A stretch of 63,428 bases of DNA, from NCBI RefSeq assembly GCF_024391045.1, contig NZ_JANFCZ010000025.1, positions 1 through 63,428 on the forward strand, given 5' to 3'. Both the position numbers and the translations under genes were made by a program. Of this stretch, positions 18,066 to 28,977 are shown piece by piece. This DNA comes from Pseudarthrobacter sulfonivorans (lineage in GTDB: Bacteria > Actinomycetota > Actinomycetes > Actinomycetales > Micrococcaceae). Each line of letters begins with the position of its first letter. Within the stretch, counting starts at the first letter, position 1. Below the pieces are notes generated by a model. The model searched no databases and was not told the DNA's origin. It saw only the letters and a program-made list of their open reading frames with translations.

Positions 18066-19115
18066 CTAGCCGCGGTTCAACTCGTCAAGAAGCTCAGCTT
18101 TCCGCTCCTCGGAAGCAAACGATGAGTGGATGGAATTGGCCGCGAGCCGGGATCGGTCGAAATCCGACAGCTCAAACACTGCCTGCAGCTGTGCGAAGTT
18201 GTCATCCACGTAGCCGCCGAAGTAGGCAGGATCGTCCGAATTGACCGAAACGTTGAGCCCCGCGGCAAGCATCGCCGGCAACGGGTGATCAGCCAAAGTG
18301 TCCACCGCACGGAGCCGGACGTTGGACAGCGGGCAGACCGTCAACGGAGTCCGCTCGTCCACGAGGCGTTCCACCAGGTCCGGGTCCTCCATGCAGCGGA
18401 TGCCGTGGTCAATCCGCTCCACTCCGAGGACATCCAGCGCTTCGATGATGTACGACGGCGGTCCCTCCTCGCCTGCGTGCGCGGTCAGCCGCAGGCCCGC
18501 TTCGCGCGCCTTCGCGAACAACCGCTCAAACTTCGCCGGCGGGTTGCCCACTTCTGCTGAGTCCAGGCCGATGGCCGCGATGGGCGCGTTCATGGCCAGC
18601 AGGCCCTCAAAGACCTCCAGCGCCGACTCCTCGGACAGGTCGCGCAGGAACGCGGCGATCAACAGGGTGGAAATTCCGTAGTCCTCCACCGATGTGGCCA
18701 GGGCCGAGGCCACGCCGTTGACACAGGTTTCCAGGCTGACGCCGCGGGAAATGTGGGCCTGCGGGTCCATCATGATCTCGGCGTGCCGGACCCCGGCTGC
18801 GGCGGCCCGGGCCAGGTAGGCGCGGGTCATGTCGGCAAAGTCCTGCTCGGTCTGCAGCACCGCCATGTTGGCGTAGTACAGGTTGAGGAAGGATTGCAGG
18901 TCGCTGAATTCGTACAGTGCCTGCAACTCCTCGAGGCCGGAGTACGGCAGGGCCAGCCCGTTGCGTTCGGCCAGTTCAAAGATCAGTTCGGGCTGCAGCG
19001 TGCCCTCAATGTGCAGGTGCAGTTCCGCGAGCGGGAGAAGCTGCGGCGCTGCTTCGGCCTCCGGCAGGTCCGTTTCCGGCAGCGTATCGGTGGCAGTGTC
19101 CGGGTTATTGTCCAT
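18066..19115 (-). CDS. Adenine deaminase of the adenosine deaminase family
   Basis: The 349-residue TIM-barrel amidohydrolase has the zinc ligands in [27 protein letters not shown] and [12 protein letters not shown]. The segments [16 protein letters not shown] and [11 protein letters not shown] match what I recall of the adenine deaminase subgroup (Pseudomonas PA0148, yeast Aah1), rather than true adenosine deaminases. It would convert adenine to hypoxanthine in purine salvage; generic pipelines would call it add. It diverges from the uvrA-like gene, with only 48 bases between starts. Confidence 0.85.
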   Translation of the reverse strand: MDNNPDTATDTLPETDLPEAEAAPQLLPLAELHLHIEGTLQPELIFELAERNGLALPYSGLEELQALYEFSDLQSFLNLYYANMAVLQTEQDFADMTRAYLARAAAAGVRHAEIMMDPQAHISRGVSLETCVNGVASALATSVEDYGISTLLIAAFLRDLSEESALEVFEGLLAMNAPIAAIGLDSAEVGNPPAKFERLFAKAREAGLRLTAHAGEEGPPSYIIEALDVLGVERIDHGIRCMEDPDLVERLVDERTPLTVCPLSNVRLRAVDTLADHPLPAMLAAGLNVSVNSDDPAYFGGYVDDNFAQLQAVFELSDFDRSRLAANSIHSSFASEERKAELLDELNRG

Positions 19116-19163
19116 CGGCTCAGGATATCGTCCGGGGGCCGCGTCACGGCTAGAGTCGGATCA

Positions 19164-21794
19164 ATGCGGACACCTGTGCAGGCTGACGATCGTACCCTTC
19201 CCACTTCAGGCCACCTTGCCGACGGTTTTGTCCGGGTCCGGGGAGCCCGCGAGAACAACCTGCGGAACGTGGACGTGGACGTGCCGCGCGACTCCATCGT
19301 GGCCTTCACGGGCGTCTCCGGCTCAGGAAAGTCGTCCCTGGCCTTCGGGACCATCTACGCCGAAGCCCAGCGACGGTACTTCGAATCCGTGGCCCCCTAC
19401 GCACGCCGCCTCATCCAACAGGGGCACAACCCCAAGGTGGAGATGATCTCGGGGCTGCCACCCGCCGTCGCACTTCAACAGCGCCGCGGCGCACCGAGCA
19501 GCCGTTCCACCGTGGGAACGGTGACCACGCTCTCCAATTCGCTGCGCATGCTGTTCTCCCGTGCGGGAACCTATCCGGCCGGGGCCGCCCCGCTTGATTC
19601 CGACGCCTTTTCACCCAACACGGCGGCGGGCGCCTGCCAGGAATGCCACGGGCTGGGCGTTACCCACACCGTCAGCGAGAATTCCCTGGTGCCGGACACC
19701 GGCCTGACCATCCGTGAAGGTGCCATCGCCGCGTGGCCGGGAGCCTGGCAGGGCAAAAACCTCCGGGACATCCTCACCCACCTCGGGTATGACGTGGACG
19801 TCCCCTGGCGGAAGTTGCCCAAGAAGCAGCGTGACTGGATCCTGTTCACCGAGGAGCAGCCCGTGGTCGAAGTCATACCCGAACGGGACCGGGTGGAGAA
19901 GCCGTACAAGGGGCGTTTCTGGAGCGCCAGAAGCTACGTCCTGCATACCCTGGCGGACTCCCAGAGCGCGGCCATGCGCGAGCGTGTCCTGAGGTTCATG
20001 GAATCCGGGCCGTGCCCCCGCTGCGGCGGAACCGGGCTCCGGCCTGAGGCTCTCGACGTGTCCTTCGCCGGCCGGAACATCGCCGAACTGAACGCCGCAC
20101 CGATGGCGGAACTTGCCGAGATCATCCGCCCCACCGCCGGCCTCAAGGACGCCGGAACAGCGTCGCGGCGCCAGTCCTCCGGGGAGGAGAACGAGGTGGC
20201 CGTCGCCATCACCGCCGACCTCCTGCACCGCGTCACCGTGCTGCTGGACCTGGGCCTCGGATACCTTTCCCTGGGCCGCGCCACCCCCACCCTCTCCCCC
20301 GGTGAAATGCAGCGGCTGAGGATCGCCACCCAGCTCCGGTCCGGCCTGTTCGGCGTGATCTACGTTCTGGACGAACCCTCCGCAGGCCTGCACCCGGCGG
20401 ACGCCGAGCCGCTCCTGGCCGTTCTTGACCAGCTCAAGGAGTCGGGCAATTCCGTCTTCGTGGTGGAGCACAACATGGACGTTGTCCGCCGCGCCGACTG
20501 GCTGGTGGACGTGGGGCCGCGTGCCGGGGAAGGCGGCGGCGAGGTTCTCTACAGCGGGCCGGTTGCCGGGCTCGCTGCCGTTACGGACTCGGTCACCCGG
20601 CCGTTCCTGTTCGACGGCGGCACGTCCGACGGCGCGACCGGCACGGACGGTGAGGGTGCGTCCGACGGCGACGCATCCGACGGCGGTGCGTTGCGGACCG
20701 CAGCGGCCGGCGCCGCGTTGCGGACGGCAGCGGCCGGTGCCCGTGAACCGGACGGCTGGCTGGAACTGACCGGAATCAGCCAGCACAACCTCAAGGACCT
20801 TGATGCCCGCTTCCCTTTGGGCGTCCTCACGGCAGTCACGGGGGTGTCCGGCTCGGGCAAATCAACCCTGGTGAGCCGGGTCCTTGCCAACGTTGTGGGT
20901 TCCGGCCTGCAGAACCATCCAGCGGAAGCGGCCCAGCCGGATGAGGCAGAGCCCGCCGCGCCGCTGACGGTGGGGGCGGTCAGCGGCACGGACCGTATCG
21001 ACAGGCTGGTGACGGTGGACCAGAAGCCCATCGGACGGACACCGCGCTCCAACCTGGCCACCTACACCGGCCTGTTTGACGCCGTCCGCAAGGTGTTCGC
21101 CGCCACGGACCAGGCCCGGGCTCGCGGCTTCGGCGCCGGGCGCTTCTCCTTCAATGTGGCCGGCGGCCGCTGCGAGACGTGCCAGGGTGAGGGCTTCGTC
21201 GCGGTGGAACTGCTCTTCCTGCCGGGCAGCTACGGTCCCTGCCCCGAGTGCGGCGGTTCACGCTACAACCCGGAGACCCTGGAGGTGACCTACCGTGGCA
21301 AGAACGTGGCCGAGGTCCTGCGCCTGACCGTTGACGCCGCTGCCGGGTTCCTTGCCGACATTCCCGCGGCGGCGCGCAGCCTGAAGAGCCTCCGTGATGT
21401 GGGCCTGGGCTACCTGCGGCTGGGCCAGCCTGCCACGGAACTCTCCGGCGGGGAGGCCCAGCGCATCAAGCTCGCCACCGAACTCCAGCGGGGCCGCCGA
21501 GGCCATACTCTCTATCTCCTGGACGAGCCGACCACCGGACTGCACCCCGCCGATGTTCAACTGCTGATGACACAGCTTCATGGCCTGGTGGACAGCGGGA
21601 ACACCGTGGTGGTGGTGGAACACGACATGGATGTGGTGGCCGGCGCCGACTGGGTCATCGACCTTGGCCCCTCCGGCGGCGATGCGGGCGGACGGATCAT
21701 GGCCGCCGGGACCGCCGCCGCCGTCGCGCGTTCTGTCCTGGGCCGCACCGCCCCCTACCTCGCCGCGGCGCTGCACCAACAGGCCGCCCACTGA
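19164..21794 (+). CDS. UvrA-like ABC ATPase (UvrA2/DrrC type)
   Basis: The 876-residue protein has two ABC modules with zinc-finger inserts. Walker A sites are [12 protein letters not shown] and [12 protein letters not shown]. Signatures are [15 protein letters not shown] (first) and [15 protein letters not shown] (second), each followed by LDEPS or LDEPT. Cysteine pairs include [16 protein letters not shown] and [16 protein letters not shown]. It is shorter than canonical UvrA (about 950) and fits the class II form lacking the UvrB-binding insert, associated with resistance to DNA-binding drugs. An acidic low-complexity linker rich in SDGDASDGG separates the halves. The ATG at 19164 keeps it clear of the deaminase gene. 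Confidence 0.85.
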   Translation: MRTPVQADDRTLPTSGHLADGFVRVRGARENNLRNVDVDVPRDSIVAFTGVSGSGKSSLAFGTIYAEAQRRYFESVAPYARRLIQQGHNPKVEMISGLPPAVALQQRRGAPSSRSTVGTVTTLSNSLRMLFSRAGTYPAGAAPLDSDAFSPNTAAGACQECHGLGVTHTVSENSLVPDTGLTIREGAIAAWPGAWQGKNLRDILTHLGYDVDVPWRKLPKKQRDWILFTEEQPVVEVIPERDRVEKPYKGRFWSARSYVLHTLADSQSAAMRERVLRFMESGPCPRCGGTGLRPEALDVSFAGRNIAELNAAPMAELAEIIRPTAGLKDAGTASRRQSSGEENEVAVAITADLLHRVTVLLDLGLGYLSLGRATPTLSPGEMQRLRIATQLRSGLFGVIYVLDEPSAGLHPADAEPLLAVLDQLKESGNSVFVVEHNMDVVRRADWLVDVGPRAGEGGGEVLYSGPVAGLAAVTDSVTRPFLFDGGTSDGATGTDGEGASDGDASDGGALRTAAAGAALRTAAAGAREPDGWLELTGISQHNLKDLDARFPLGVLTAVTGVSGSGKSTLVSRVLANVVGSGLQNHPAEAAQPDEAEPAAPLTVGAVSGTDRIDRLVTVDQKPIGRTPRSNLATYTGLFDAVRKVFAATDQARARGFGAGRFSFNVAGGRCETCQGEGFVAVELLFLPGSYGPCPECGGSRYNPETLEVTYRGKNVAEVLRLTVDAAAGFLADIPAAARSLKSLRDVGLGYLRLGQPATELSGGEAQRIKLATELQRGRRGHTLYLLDEPTTGLHPADVQLLMTQLHGLVDSGNTVVVVEHDMDVVAGADWVIDLGPSGGDAGGRIMAAGTAAAVARSVLGRTAPYLAAALHQQAAH

Positions 21795-21828
21795 TCGCGA
21801 ACGGACCACCAACGGACCTCCAAAAAAC

Positions 21829-21857
21829 CATCTCGGTTTGATAACGGCCGCGAGATG
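21829..21857. promoter_or_regulatory. Inverted repeat in the rpf upstream region
   Basis: CATCTCG (21829-21835) and CGAGATG (21851-21857) flank a 15-base spacer in the 236-base gap between the uvrA-like gene and rpf. It may be an operator or a weak terminator. I looked here for a cyclic-di-AMP riboswitch and did not see one. Confidence 0.35.
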
Positions 21858-21892
21858 TCTTAGCGTGAAATGCAAGCCCGACCTGCGGGTGA

Positions 21893-22678
<786 letters not shown>

Positions 22679-22770
22679 CGTTCACGGTTCCCGGGATCCC
22701 CATTTCCCCTTTCCCGGGAACGTGCCGCACTGCTGCCGCTGTCCCCTAAAGGGCGACGGCAAAGCATAAT

Positions 22771-22821
22771 AAGAACGACGCCGGAGCTCCCCACCCCCAG
22801 GGGAGCTCCGGCGTCGTTCTT
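22771..22821. terminator. Strong bidirectional terminator hairpin
   Basis: Two perfectly complementary 22-base arms (22771-22792 and 22800-22821) enclose a seven-base loop. The outer bases are A-rich on the left and T-rich on the right, so it can act on both strands between rpf and the convergent membrane-protein gene. The arms contain AACGACGCCGG, related to the other long hairpins in the window. Confidence 0.9.
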
Positions 22822-22849
22822 TATTCAGTTTCTGGCTGGTGCTCAGCAC

Positions 22850-23440
22850 TTAAGCAGCGGCCGGGAGTTCCCGGACGATCCGCACTTTCCAGGCTTTGGC
22901 GTCGCTGGTGTCCAGCAGCGCCACCGTGCCGTGGGCCACGTTCAGGGCCACGCGCTTAGCGGCAAGCAGTTCGAGGTAGAGGTGCTCGTTCATGCGGCTG
23001 GGGGTGTCGATCATGTACTTCACGGCGTCGCGGACTTTGCGGTAGTTAGCGCTCTTCTCGCGGTGCAGGTGGAGTTCCAGCATGTGGCGCTGGCGCACCT
23101 TGGGTTCGTGCTTGTTGAGCCAGGAAACGGCGAAGTGGACGGCCACCACGAGGGTGAGGGAAACGGCGTAGATCCACCAGCCGCTCGTCAGCAGGAACAA
23201 CGGCAGGTTGCCGATGGCCACAAGGGCAATCACAATCCGCAGCGCAACGATCCGGCGCAGGGTCAGCGCCACGGAGGCCATGACGGCGCGGAAGCCGTGT
23301 TGCTCCTTCTGCGCTTCGGCCGGGTCGAGGGTAAATTCATCAAGGACCAGGATGCCCTTGGCCTCCGGGCTGAGCATTTGCCCGAACTTGGGCTTGAAAT
23401 GCGGCGATACTCCGGTGGTCGTTTCAGGTGAAATTGTCAT
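22850..23440 (-). CDS. Two-helix membrane protein, unknown function
   Basis: This 196-residue protein has a soluble N-terminus (about 1-50), two adjacent membrane helices (about 62-85 and 87-108, with IVALRIVIALVAIGNLPLFLL and WWIYAVSLTLVVAVHFAVSWL) and a basic, helical C-terminal half (KHEPKVRQRHMLELHLHREKSANYRKVRD). I do not recognise a family. It is convergent with rpf across a shared terminator and probably monocistronic. Confidence 0.65.
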   Translation of the reverse strand: MTISPETTTGVSPHFKPKFGQMLSPEAKGILVLDEFTLDPAEAQKEQHGFRAVMASVALTLRRIVALRIVIALVAIGNLPLFLLTSGWWIYAVSLTLVVAVHFAVSWLNKHEPKVRQRHMLELHLHREKSANYRKVRDAVKYMIDTPSRMNEHLYLELLAAKRVALNVAHGTVALLDTSDAKAWKVRIVRELPAAA

Positions 23441-23606
23441 GGGGGGCTTCCGGGACGGTGGGGCGTTTCGGTGATCTTAGTGGGTCAAGGCGTTCGGTGT
23501 ATGCATCGGTCCACTATGTGAACACCCTGGGTCCGCCGTGCGGGCGCTCCGTGTGGCGGCCGGCACTGCAATTGGCACATCCGCCGCATGCCGTCAGACT
23601 GAATGA

Positions 23607-24533
23607 ATGCAAACCTTCCTTCCGTATCCCGATTTCCGGCAGAGCGCCGCAGCACTGGACACCGCCAGGCTGGGCAAGCAGCGTGTCGAAGCGCTGCAGG
23701 TCCTGCGGGCCCTGGTGATCCCCGAATACGGCTGGCAGACCCACCCCGCCGTCCGCATGTGGATGGGCCACGTGCCGGCGCTGACCAGGTACGGCCTGGC
23801 GATGGTGGACGAATGGACCGAACGCGGCCACGCCGACAACACGCGCGCCAACATCACAGAGTTCGCACCCCAGGCAGCGCACCCGGATTACGCCGCCAAG
23901 ATTCCCATGCCCGAATGGCTCGGAAACCCTGACTTCCACCTGAGCCACCGCGCGAAACTGCTCCGCAAGGAACCGAAGTTCTATAAGTCGGTGTTCACCG
24001 ACGCCGACGTGGACGTGGACTATGTCTGGCCCGAGCCGCGGCACGAGTTCCTGCCCGCAGACCCCGAGGATGACTTCCTGTGGATCCTTCGCGACCCGCA
24101 CCCCGACGTTGATCCGGAGCAGCTCCATACCGTGGCACTGCCCCCTGTCCGGCGTGCCGGAGCCATCCCCACCGGGCCGGACGCGGACGGCTACTCCCCC
24201 GTTTACGTTGATGACGGATCACGCCGGCCCTCCAAGCAGCCGCGCAGGCTGCCGCCCAAGCTGGTCAAGAAGCCCACCAGGAAGCGCCAGGCACAGGAAC
24301 AGGCGTTCGCCACACTGCCCGGCAAGACCACCATCGCCGTGTCCTTCGAGGACGGCCGCAGGTTCGCCGTGGGCCAGGTCCTGGGCCGTCCCATCACGCT
24401 CGACGACGGCCGCTTCGGCCGCAACTTCAGCGTCACCGAAGTGCTCGACCGGTCCGCATTCGATTACCCGGCACTGCTGCAGGATCCGCGCGTGTTCTTC
24501 CCGGTTCCGGCTCCTTCCGTTCTCGCCGGCTGA
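23607..24533 (+). CDS. MSMEG_6728-family protein
   Basis: The 308-residue protein starts with MQTFLPYPDFRQSAAALDTARLGKQRVEALQVL, the mark of the MSMEG_6728 family. That N-terminal part resembles pyrimidine-dimer DNA glycosylases (DenV-like: D-RLGKQRVE, HPAVRMWMGH), so a DNA-repair enzyme is possible but unproven. The middle part has HEFLPADPEDDFLWILRDPHPD; the C-terminal third is a basic linker and a small beta domain (about 225-300). The SDR gene starts five bases after the stop, so the two are likely cotranscribed. Confidence 0.8.
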   Translation: MQTFLPYPDFRQSAAALDTARLGKQRVEALQVLRALVIPEYGWQTHPAVRMWMGHVPALTRYGLAMVDEWTERGHADNTRANITEFAPQAAHPDYAAKIPMPEWLGNPDFHLSHRAKLLRKEPKFYKSVFTDADVDVDYVWPEPRHEFLPADPEDDFLWILRDPHPDVDPEQLHTVALPPVRRAGAIPTGPDADGYSPVYVDDGSRRPSKQPRRLPPKLVKKPTRKRQAQEQAFATLPGKTTIAVSFEDGRRFAVGQVLGRPITLDDGRFGRNFSVTEVLDRSAFDYPALLQDPRVFFPVPAPSVLAG

Positions 24534-24537
24534 CCGC

Positions 24538-25398
24538 ATGACCATTCTCCTGGCCGGTTGCGGTGACCTGGGCACCGAGGCGGGGCTGCGTTTTGCCGCC
24601 GCGGGGCACCGGGTGGTGGGCTGGCGCCGTTCGCCGGAAAAGCTGCCGGCGGCGATCGAAGGCGTCGCGGCTGACTTGAGCGGCACCGACCTGCCGGTCA
24701 TCCCGGCGGACACCACCGCCGTCGTCATCGCTGTTGCTGCCGATTCCCCTACTGAAGCGGCCTACCGGGCCGCTTACGTGGACGGATTGGCGCACGTCCT
24801 CGACGCGATCGAGCGCGACGGCGTGACGCCGCGGCGGGTGCTGTTTGTTTCCTCCACCGCGGTGTACGGGGACGCTGCGGGCGGCCGGGTTGATGAGAGT
24901 ACGACGGCGGTACCCGGCGGATTCTCGGGGCGTATCCTCCGCGAGGCGGAGGACCTCCTGGTGTCGCGGCTGCACGGCACCGGTTCTGCGGCGGTTGTGC
25001 TGCGGCTGGGCGGGATCTACGGTCCCGGACGGACCCGCCTGATTGACCAGGTCCGGAGCGGCACCGCCGTCATCCCGGACGAGCCGCGCTTCACCAACCG
25101 AATCCACCGGGACGACGCCGCTGCGGCAATGGTGCATTTGGTTTCGATGGCCGCGGACCCGGCACCGGTCTATGTTGGCGTGGACAACGACCCCGCGGAG
25201 CTGGGGGATGTCCTGCGCTTCCTGGCCACCGAGCTGGGCTACCCCGAGCCGCCGGCCGGTCCGGCCGGCGAGGCCCGCGGCGGGAACAAACGGTGCAGCA
25301 ACGCGCTGCTCCGCTCCACGGGTTTCCAGTTCGCATACCCAACATTCCGTGAGGGCTACCGCGAGGTCTTGGCCCGCACCGGAGTCCGCCACCCGTAG
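24538..25398 (+). CDS. NAD(P)-dependent epimerase/reductase (SDR)
   Basis: The 286-residue Rossmann-fold protein has an atypical nucleotide loop, LLAGCGDLGTEAG, in place of GxxGxxG. It then shows VLFVSSTAVYGDAAGGRVDE, with the active-site Tyr, and RLGGIYGPGRTRL, as in extended SDR/epimerase proteins of the YeeZ type. The catalytic Lys at Y+4 is absent, as in other YeeZ-like proteins. Substrate unknown. The start is four bases past the MSMEG_6728 stop. Confidence 0.8.
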   Translation: MTILLAGCGDLGTEAGLRFAAAGHRVVGWRRSPEKLPAAIEGVAADLSGTDLPVIPADTTAVVIAVAADSPTEAAYRAAYVDGLAHVLDAIERDGVTPRRVLFVSSTAVYGDAAGGRVDESTTAVPGGFSGRILREAEDLLVSRLHGTGSAAVVLRLGGIYGPGRTRLIDQVRSGTAVIPDEPRFTNRIHRDDAAAAMVHLVSMAADPAPVYVGVDNDPAELGDVLRFLATELGYPEPPAGPAGEARGGNKRCSNALLRSTGFQFAYPTFREGYREVLARTGVRHP

Positions 25399-25422
25399 GC
25401 TGCTGTCCTAAGGCGCCCCTTC

Positions 25423-25459
25423 GAGGGGTGACACCCCTCAAGGGGTGACAGTCACGTTA
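25423..25459. promoter_or_regulatory. Nested GGGGTGAC repeats upstream of the DUF1622 gene
   Basis: GAGGGGTG (25423-25430) and CACCCCTC (25432-25439) form a palindrome centred on one base. AGGGGTGACA recurs immediately after (25441-25450), and GTGAC/GTCAC forms a further small palindrome. The cluster fits an operator with tandem half-sites for the DUF1622 gene or a terminator for the SDR gene. Confidence 0.5.
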
Positions 25460-25474
25460 CAGATGAGGAGCAGG

Positions 25475-25858
25475 GTGGATTTCCAGCAGATCATCGAGGC
25501 CGTGGGCAAGTTCATGGACCTGGCCGGGGTATCCGTGATGGTTATCGGCGCTGTTGTGTCCATTCCAATGGCCCTGCGCGGTTACCAGCCGCGGAAACTG
25601 CCGCCCGGGGCTGAGAAGCTGACGGTCTACCGTGCCTACCGGCAATTGCTGGGGAGGTCCATCCTGTTGGGCCTCGAGCTCCTGGTGGCAGCGGACATCA
25701 TCCGGACGGTGGCCGTGACGCCCACGTTCGAGAGCGTCGGGGTGTTGGCGATCATCGTCCTCATCCGCACGTTCCTGAGCTTCTCGCTGGAGCTGGAAAT
25801 CACCGGACGATGGCCGTGGCAGAAGGCAAGCGGGCAGCCGGCAGCAGCCCAGACCTGA
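25475..25858 (+). CDS. DUF1622-family membrane protein
   Basis: The 127-residue protein has three hydrophobic helices (about 15-33, 55-75 and 84-103) and the family motif LLGRSILLGLELLVAADIIRTV, then LIRTFLSFSLELEITGRWPW. DUF1622 proteins are small membrane proteins of unknown function found widely in bacteria. I chose the GTG at 25475 because GAGGAG (25465-25470) sits four bases upstream. Upstream in-frame starts would run back into the GGGGTGAC repeats. Confidence 0.85.
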   Translation: MDFQQIIEAVGKFMDLAGVSVMVIGAVVSIPMALRGYQPRKLPPGAEKLTVYRAYRQLLGRSILLGLELLVAADIIRTVAVTPTFESVGVLAIIVLIRTFLSFSLELEITGRWPWQKASGQPAAAQT

Positions 25859-25909
25859 ATCTCCAGCGTCAAGCCGCCAGTCCGGGGTGATCCTGCCGCG
25901 CCGAAAGGA

Positions 25910-28327
25910 CTATTTGCCCAGGCCGGCCTTGCGCAACGCCTCAGCCATAGCGGTGTTCACCGGCGCCGGTTTCGGGGCTGACTTCGGAGCTGTCCTCGTC
26001 GCTGTCTTCGGTGCTGCGGCGCGGGCGCCGGATGGGTTGGCTCCGGCCTTGGCCCGTTCCTGGCGGCGGGCTTCGGGTCGTGCCGCGGCGGGCCGGCCGC
26101 CCGAACCCGGCAACTCGTCGTCGAGCCTTAAGGTCAGGGAAATGCGCTTTCGCTCCGGATCCGCTTCCAGCACTTTCACGCGCACAACCTGCCCGGACTT
26201 GACCACCTCACGCGGGTCCGAGATGAACCGGTCGGCGAGCGCGGACACGTGGATCAGGCCGTCCTGGTGCACTCCCACGTCTACGAAGGCGCCGAACGCG
26301 GCAACGTTGGTCACCGTCCCCTCGAGCACCATGCCCGGTTTGAGGTCGGAGATCTTTTCGATGCCCTCGGAGAACGTCGCCGCGGCGAACGCGGGCCGCG
26401 GGTCGCGGCCCGGCTTCTCCAGTTCGGCCAGGATGTCCTGGACGGTGGGCAGCCCGAACGTTCCGTCCACGAAGGCCTGCGGGTCCAGGGACGATACCGG
26501 AGCTGCACCCGCCGCCACCAAGATCTTGCGGGCCACCGCGTACGCCTCAGGGTGCACACTTGATGCGTCCAGGGGCTCGGCTCCCCCGGTGATCCGGAGG
26601 AAGCCGGTGCACTGTTCGAAAGCCTTCGCTCCCAGCCGCGGAACCTTCTTGAGTTCGCTGCGCTTGGCGAACGGCCCGTGTTCGTTCCGGTAGGCCACAA
26701 TGTTTTCGCTGAGCAGGGGCCCCACGCCGGCCACGCGGCTCAGGAGCGCGGGCGAAGCGGTGTTCACGTCCACGCCCACCGCGTTGACGCAGTCCTCCAC
26801 CACGGCATCCAGGCTGCGGTCCAGCTTCGAGGCCGTGACGTCGTGCTGGTACTGGCCCACACCGATGGACTTGGGATCGATCTTCACCAGTTCGGCCAGG
26901 GGATCCTGGAGGCGCCGCGCAATGGAGACGGCGCCGCGCAGGGATACGTCCATGCCGGGAAGCTCCGCGGCCGCCAGCGCCGACGCCGAATACACCGACG
27001 CCCCCGCCTCCGACACCACCAGTTTCTGCGGCTTCGTCCCGGCCGAGGGCAGCAGCTTGATCAGTTCCGCGGCCAGCTTGTCGGTCTCCCGGGATGCTGT
27101 GCCGTTGCCAATGGCCACCAGCTCCACGTCGTGTTTTTGTGCGAGCCGCACCAGTGTGGCCAGCGCTTCGTCCCACTTCCGGGCCGGCGCGTGCGGGTAC
27201 ACGGTGTCCGTGGCCACCACCTTGCCGGTGCCGTCCACCACCGCCACCTTCACACCGGTCCGCAGCCCCGGGTCCAGGCCTAAGGTGGCGCGGTTCCCGG
27301 CGGGCGCGGCCAGCAGGACGTCGCGCAGGTTGGCGGCAAACACCCGAACCGCCTCGTCTTCAGCGGCGGTGAACATCCGGCTCCGGAGATCGGACGTCAG
27401 CCGGGTGAGCACCCGGGAGCGCCAGGCGATCTCCGCGGTCTGCATCAGCCAGGCATCCGCGGGACGTCCGCGGTTTGCGACCCCAAGGCACTTGGCCACT
27501 GCAGACTCATAGCGCGCGCGGGCGGCGGCGAGGGCGTCGTCGTTGGTCGGATCGGCTTCGGCGAGATCCAGTTCCAGGACGCCGTCCTTCTCGCCGCGCA
27601 ACAACGCGAGCACACGGTGCGAGGGCATTCCGGACGGGACCTGGGTGAACTCAAAATAGTCGGCGAACTTCTGCCCTTCGGCCTCTTTGCCTTTCTTGAC
27701 CCGGGAAACCATCCGGCCCTGCGTCCAGAGCCGCTCACGCAAGGTGGCGGCAAGGTCCGGATCCTGGGCCGCCCGCTCCACCAGGATGGAACGCGCACCG
27801 CCGAGCGCAGCTTCCGCGTCGCCGATGGAGTGTTCTTCGTTCAGATATTTGGCGGCCTCGCGTGCGGGGTCAAGGTCGGGCCGCTTGAGCAGGGCGTCGG
27901 CGAGGGGCTCAAGCCCGGCTTCGCGCGCGATCTGCGCCTTGGTGCGCCGCTTGGACTTGAACGGAAGGTAGATGTCCTCCAGCCTGGACTTGGTGTCCGC
28001 GGCCAGGATCGCCGTCTGCAGCTGCGCGGTCAGCTGGCCCTGCGCAGCGACCGCCTCCAGGACAGTACGACGGCGGTCCTCGAGTTCGCGGAGGTAGCGC
28101 AGGCGCTCGTCGAGCTCGCGCAGCTGGGTGTCATCGAGCGTGCCGGTGGCTTCCTTGCGGTACCGGGCGATGAACGGGACGGTGGACCCGCCGTCGAGCA
28201 GTTCCACCGCGGCTTTCACCTGCCAGGTCTTCACCCCGAGCTCTGCAGCGATCTGGGCGTGGATGGCGCTGTCCGAGGTATTGGCGGGTGCGGGTGCGGA
28301 CGGGGCATGCGGAAGTTGGGTGGTCAC
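25910..28327 (-). CDS. tex: Tex-like transcription accessory / RNA-binding S1 protein
   Basis: The protein of about 805 residues has the full Tex layout. A helical N-terminal domain carries TVPFIARYRKEATGTLDD, a YqgF-like core carries LGLDPGLRTGVKVAVVDGTG, helix-hairpin-helix repeats follow (NTASPALLSRVAGVGPLLSENIVAY), and a C-terminal S1 domain is at about 640-720 (VLEGTVTNVAAFGAFVDVGVHQDGLIH). A basic Ala/Arg/Pro tail ends the protein. Tex binds nucleic acid and RNA polymerase-related complexes. The GTG at 28327 is preferred over an upstream in-frame start at 28435. Confidence 0.93.
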   Translation of the reverse strand: MTTQLPHAPSAPAPANTSDSAIHAQIAAELGVKTWQVKAAVELLDGGSTVPFIARYRKEATGTLDDTQLRELDERLRYLRELEDRRRTVLEAVAAQGQLTAQLQTAILAADTKSRLEDIYLPFKSKRRTKAQIAREAGLEPLADALLKRPDLDPAREAAKYLNEEHSIGDAEAALGGARSILVERAAQDPDLAATLRERLWTQGRMVSRVKKGKEAEGQKFADYFEFTQVPSGMPSHRVLALLRGEKDGVLELDLAEADPTNDDALAAARARYESAVAKCLGVANRGRPADAWLMQTAEIAWRSRVLTRLTSDLRSRMFTAAEDEAVRVFAANLRDVLLAAPAGNRATLGLDPGLRTGVKVAVVDGTGKVVATDTVYPHAPARKWDEALATLVRLAQKHDVELVAIGNGTASRETDKLAAELIKLLPSAGTKPQKLVVSEAGASVYSASALAAAELPGMDVSLRGAVSIARRLQDPLAELVKIDPKSIGVGQYQHDVTASKLDRSLDAVVEDCVNAVGVDVNTASPALLSRVAGVGPLLSENIVAYRNEHGPFAKRSELKKVPRLGAKAFEQCTGFLRITGGAEPLDASSVHPEAYAVARKILVAAGAAPVSSLDPQAFVDGTFGLPTVQDILAELEKPGRDPRPAFAAATFSEGIEKISDLKPGMVLEGTVTNVAAFGAFVDVGVHQDGLIHVSALADRFISDPREVVKSGQVVRVKVLEADPERKRISLTLRLDDELPGSGGRPAAARPEARRQERAKAGANPSGARAAAPKTATRTAPKSAPKPAPVNTAMAEALRKAGLGK

Positions 28328-28464
28328 CAGTTCATTTTGCCTTACGGGCCCGGCCGCCTCCATCCGGGCCGCGGGACGCCGCCGGCCGGGTATTCCGCTG
28401 CGGGCCGCGAAGTGCTGTAGTGGATATGCAGTCACAGGGAATTACTCTCGAGGAAGAGGCCGCC

Positions 28465-28761
28465 ATGCGGGAACTGCTCATCGTCTTCCAGGATGGATTC
28501 GACGAAGCCAACATCACCGTCATGGTCAACGGCAAGGAGGTACGCCGGGATGTTGGCGTCTCAACCAACCCGCTCATTGGTGAAGCCTTCGAAGCCTCCG
28601 TTGAACTGCCGGCCAAGGGTGCACAGGTCGGCGTCGAGGTTACCAACCGCGGGCTCAAGGCCATCACGAAAGTCAGCGGGAAGCCCAAAAGCCTGCTCGT
28701 ATCCATCCAGGACGACAAGCTGGTGATGCGGGAAGGGACAGGCCGGGAAGCATTCATGTAG
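28465..28761 (+). CDS. Small conserved-looking protein, unknown function
   Basis: The 98-residue protein is mostly beta-strand by pattern (MRELLIVFQDGFDEANITVMVNGKEV, then VGVEVTNRGLKAITKVSG and LLVSIQDDKLVM), with no signal peptide or membrane helix. I do not recognise the family. AGGAAGAGG precedes the ATG. An in-frame ATG at 28427 would add thirteen residues. It diverges from tex and is followed by a non-coding stretch of about 215 bases containing a strong hairpin. Confidence 0.55.
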   Translation: MRELLIVFQDGFDEANITVMVNGKEVRRDVGVSTNPLIGEAFEASVELPAKGAQVGVEVTNRGLKAITKVSGKPKSLLVSIQDDKLVMREGTGREAFM

Positions 28762-28906
28762 ATCCCTAGCAATAATCCATTCGCTGGAGTATCCTGATCT
28801 CACCGCTCGGATTTTCAGAGCCCGGGCGGGCCATCTTCCAACAAAAGAGCCTACGGCCGTCGGATGGCTAACGGCTCACGCTGCCGGGACAGCACACCGC
28901 GCAGCC

Positions 28907-28944
28907 AACAACGGCGGCACCCAAAGCCGGGTGCCGCCGTTGTT
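28907..28944. terminator. Terminator hairpin between convergent genes
   Basis: Perfect 16-base arms (28907-28922 and 28929-28944, starting AACAACGGCGGC) enclose a six-base loop, followed by GTTAAA. It lies between the small unknown gene and the convergent OYE gene. The rest of the 28762-28977 gap shows no ORF or RNA gene that I can recognise. Confidence 0.88.
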
Positions 28945-28977
28945 GTTAAATCAGTGTTGATGCGTGCTCAGTGGCCG

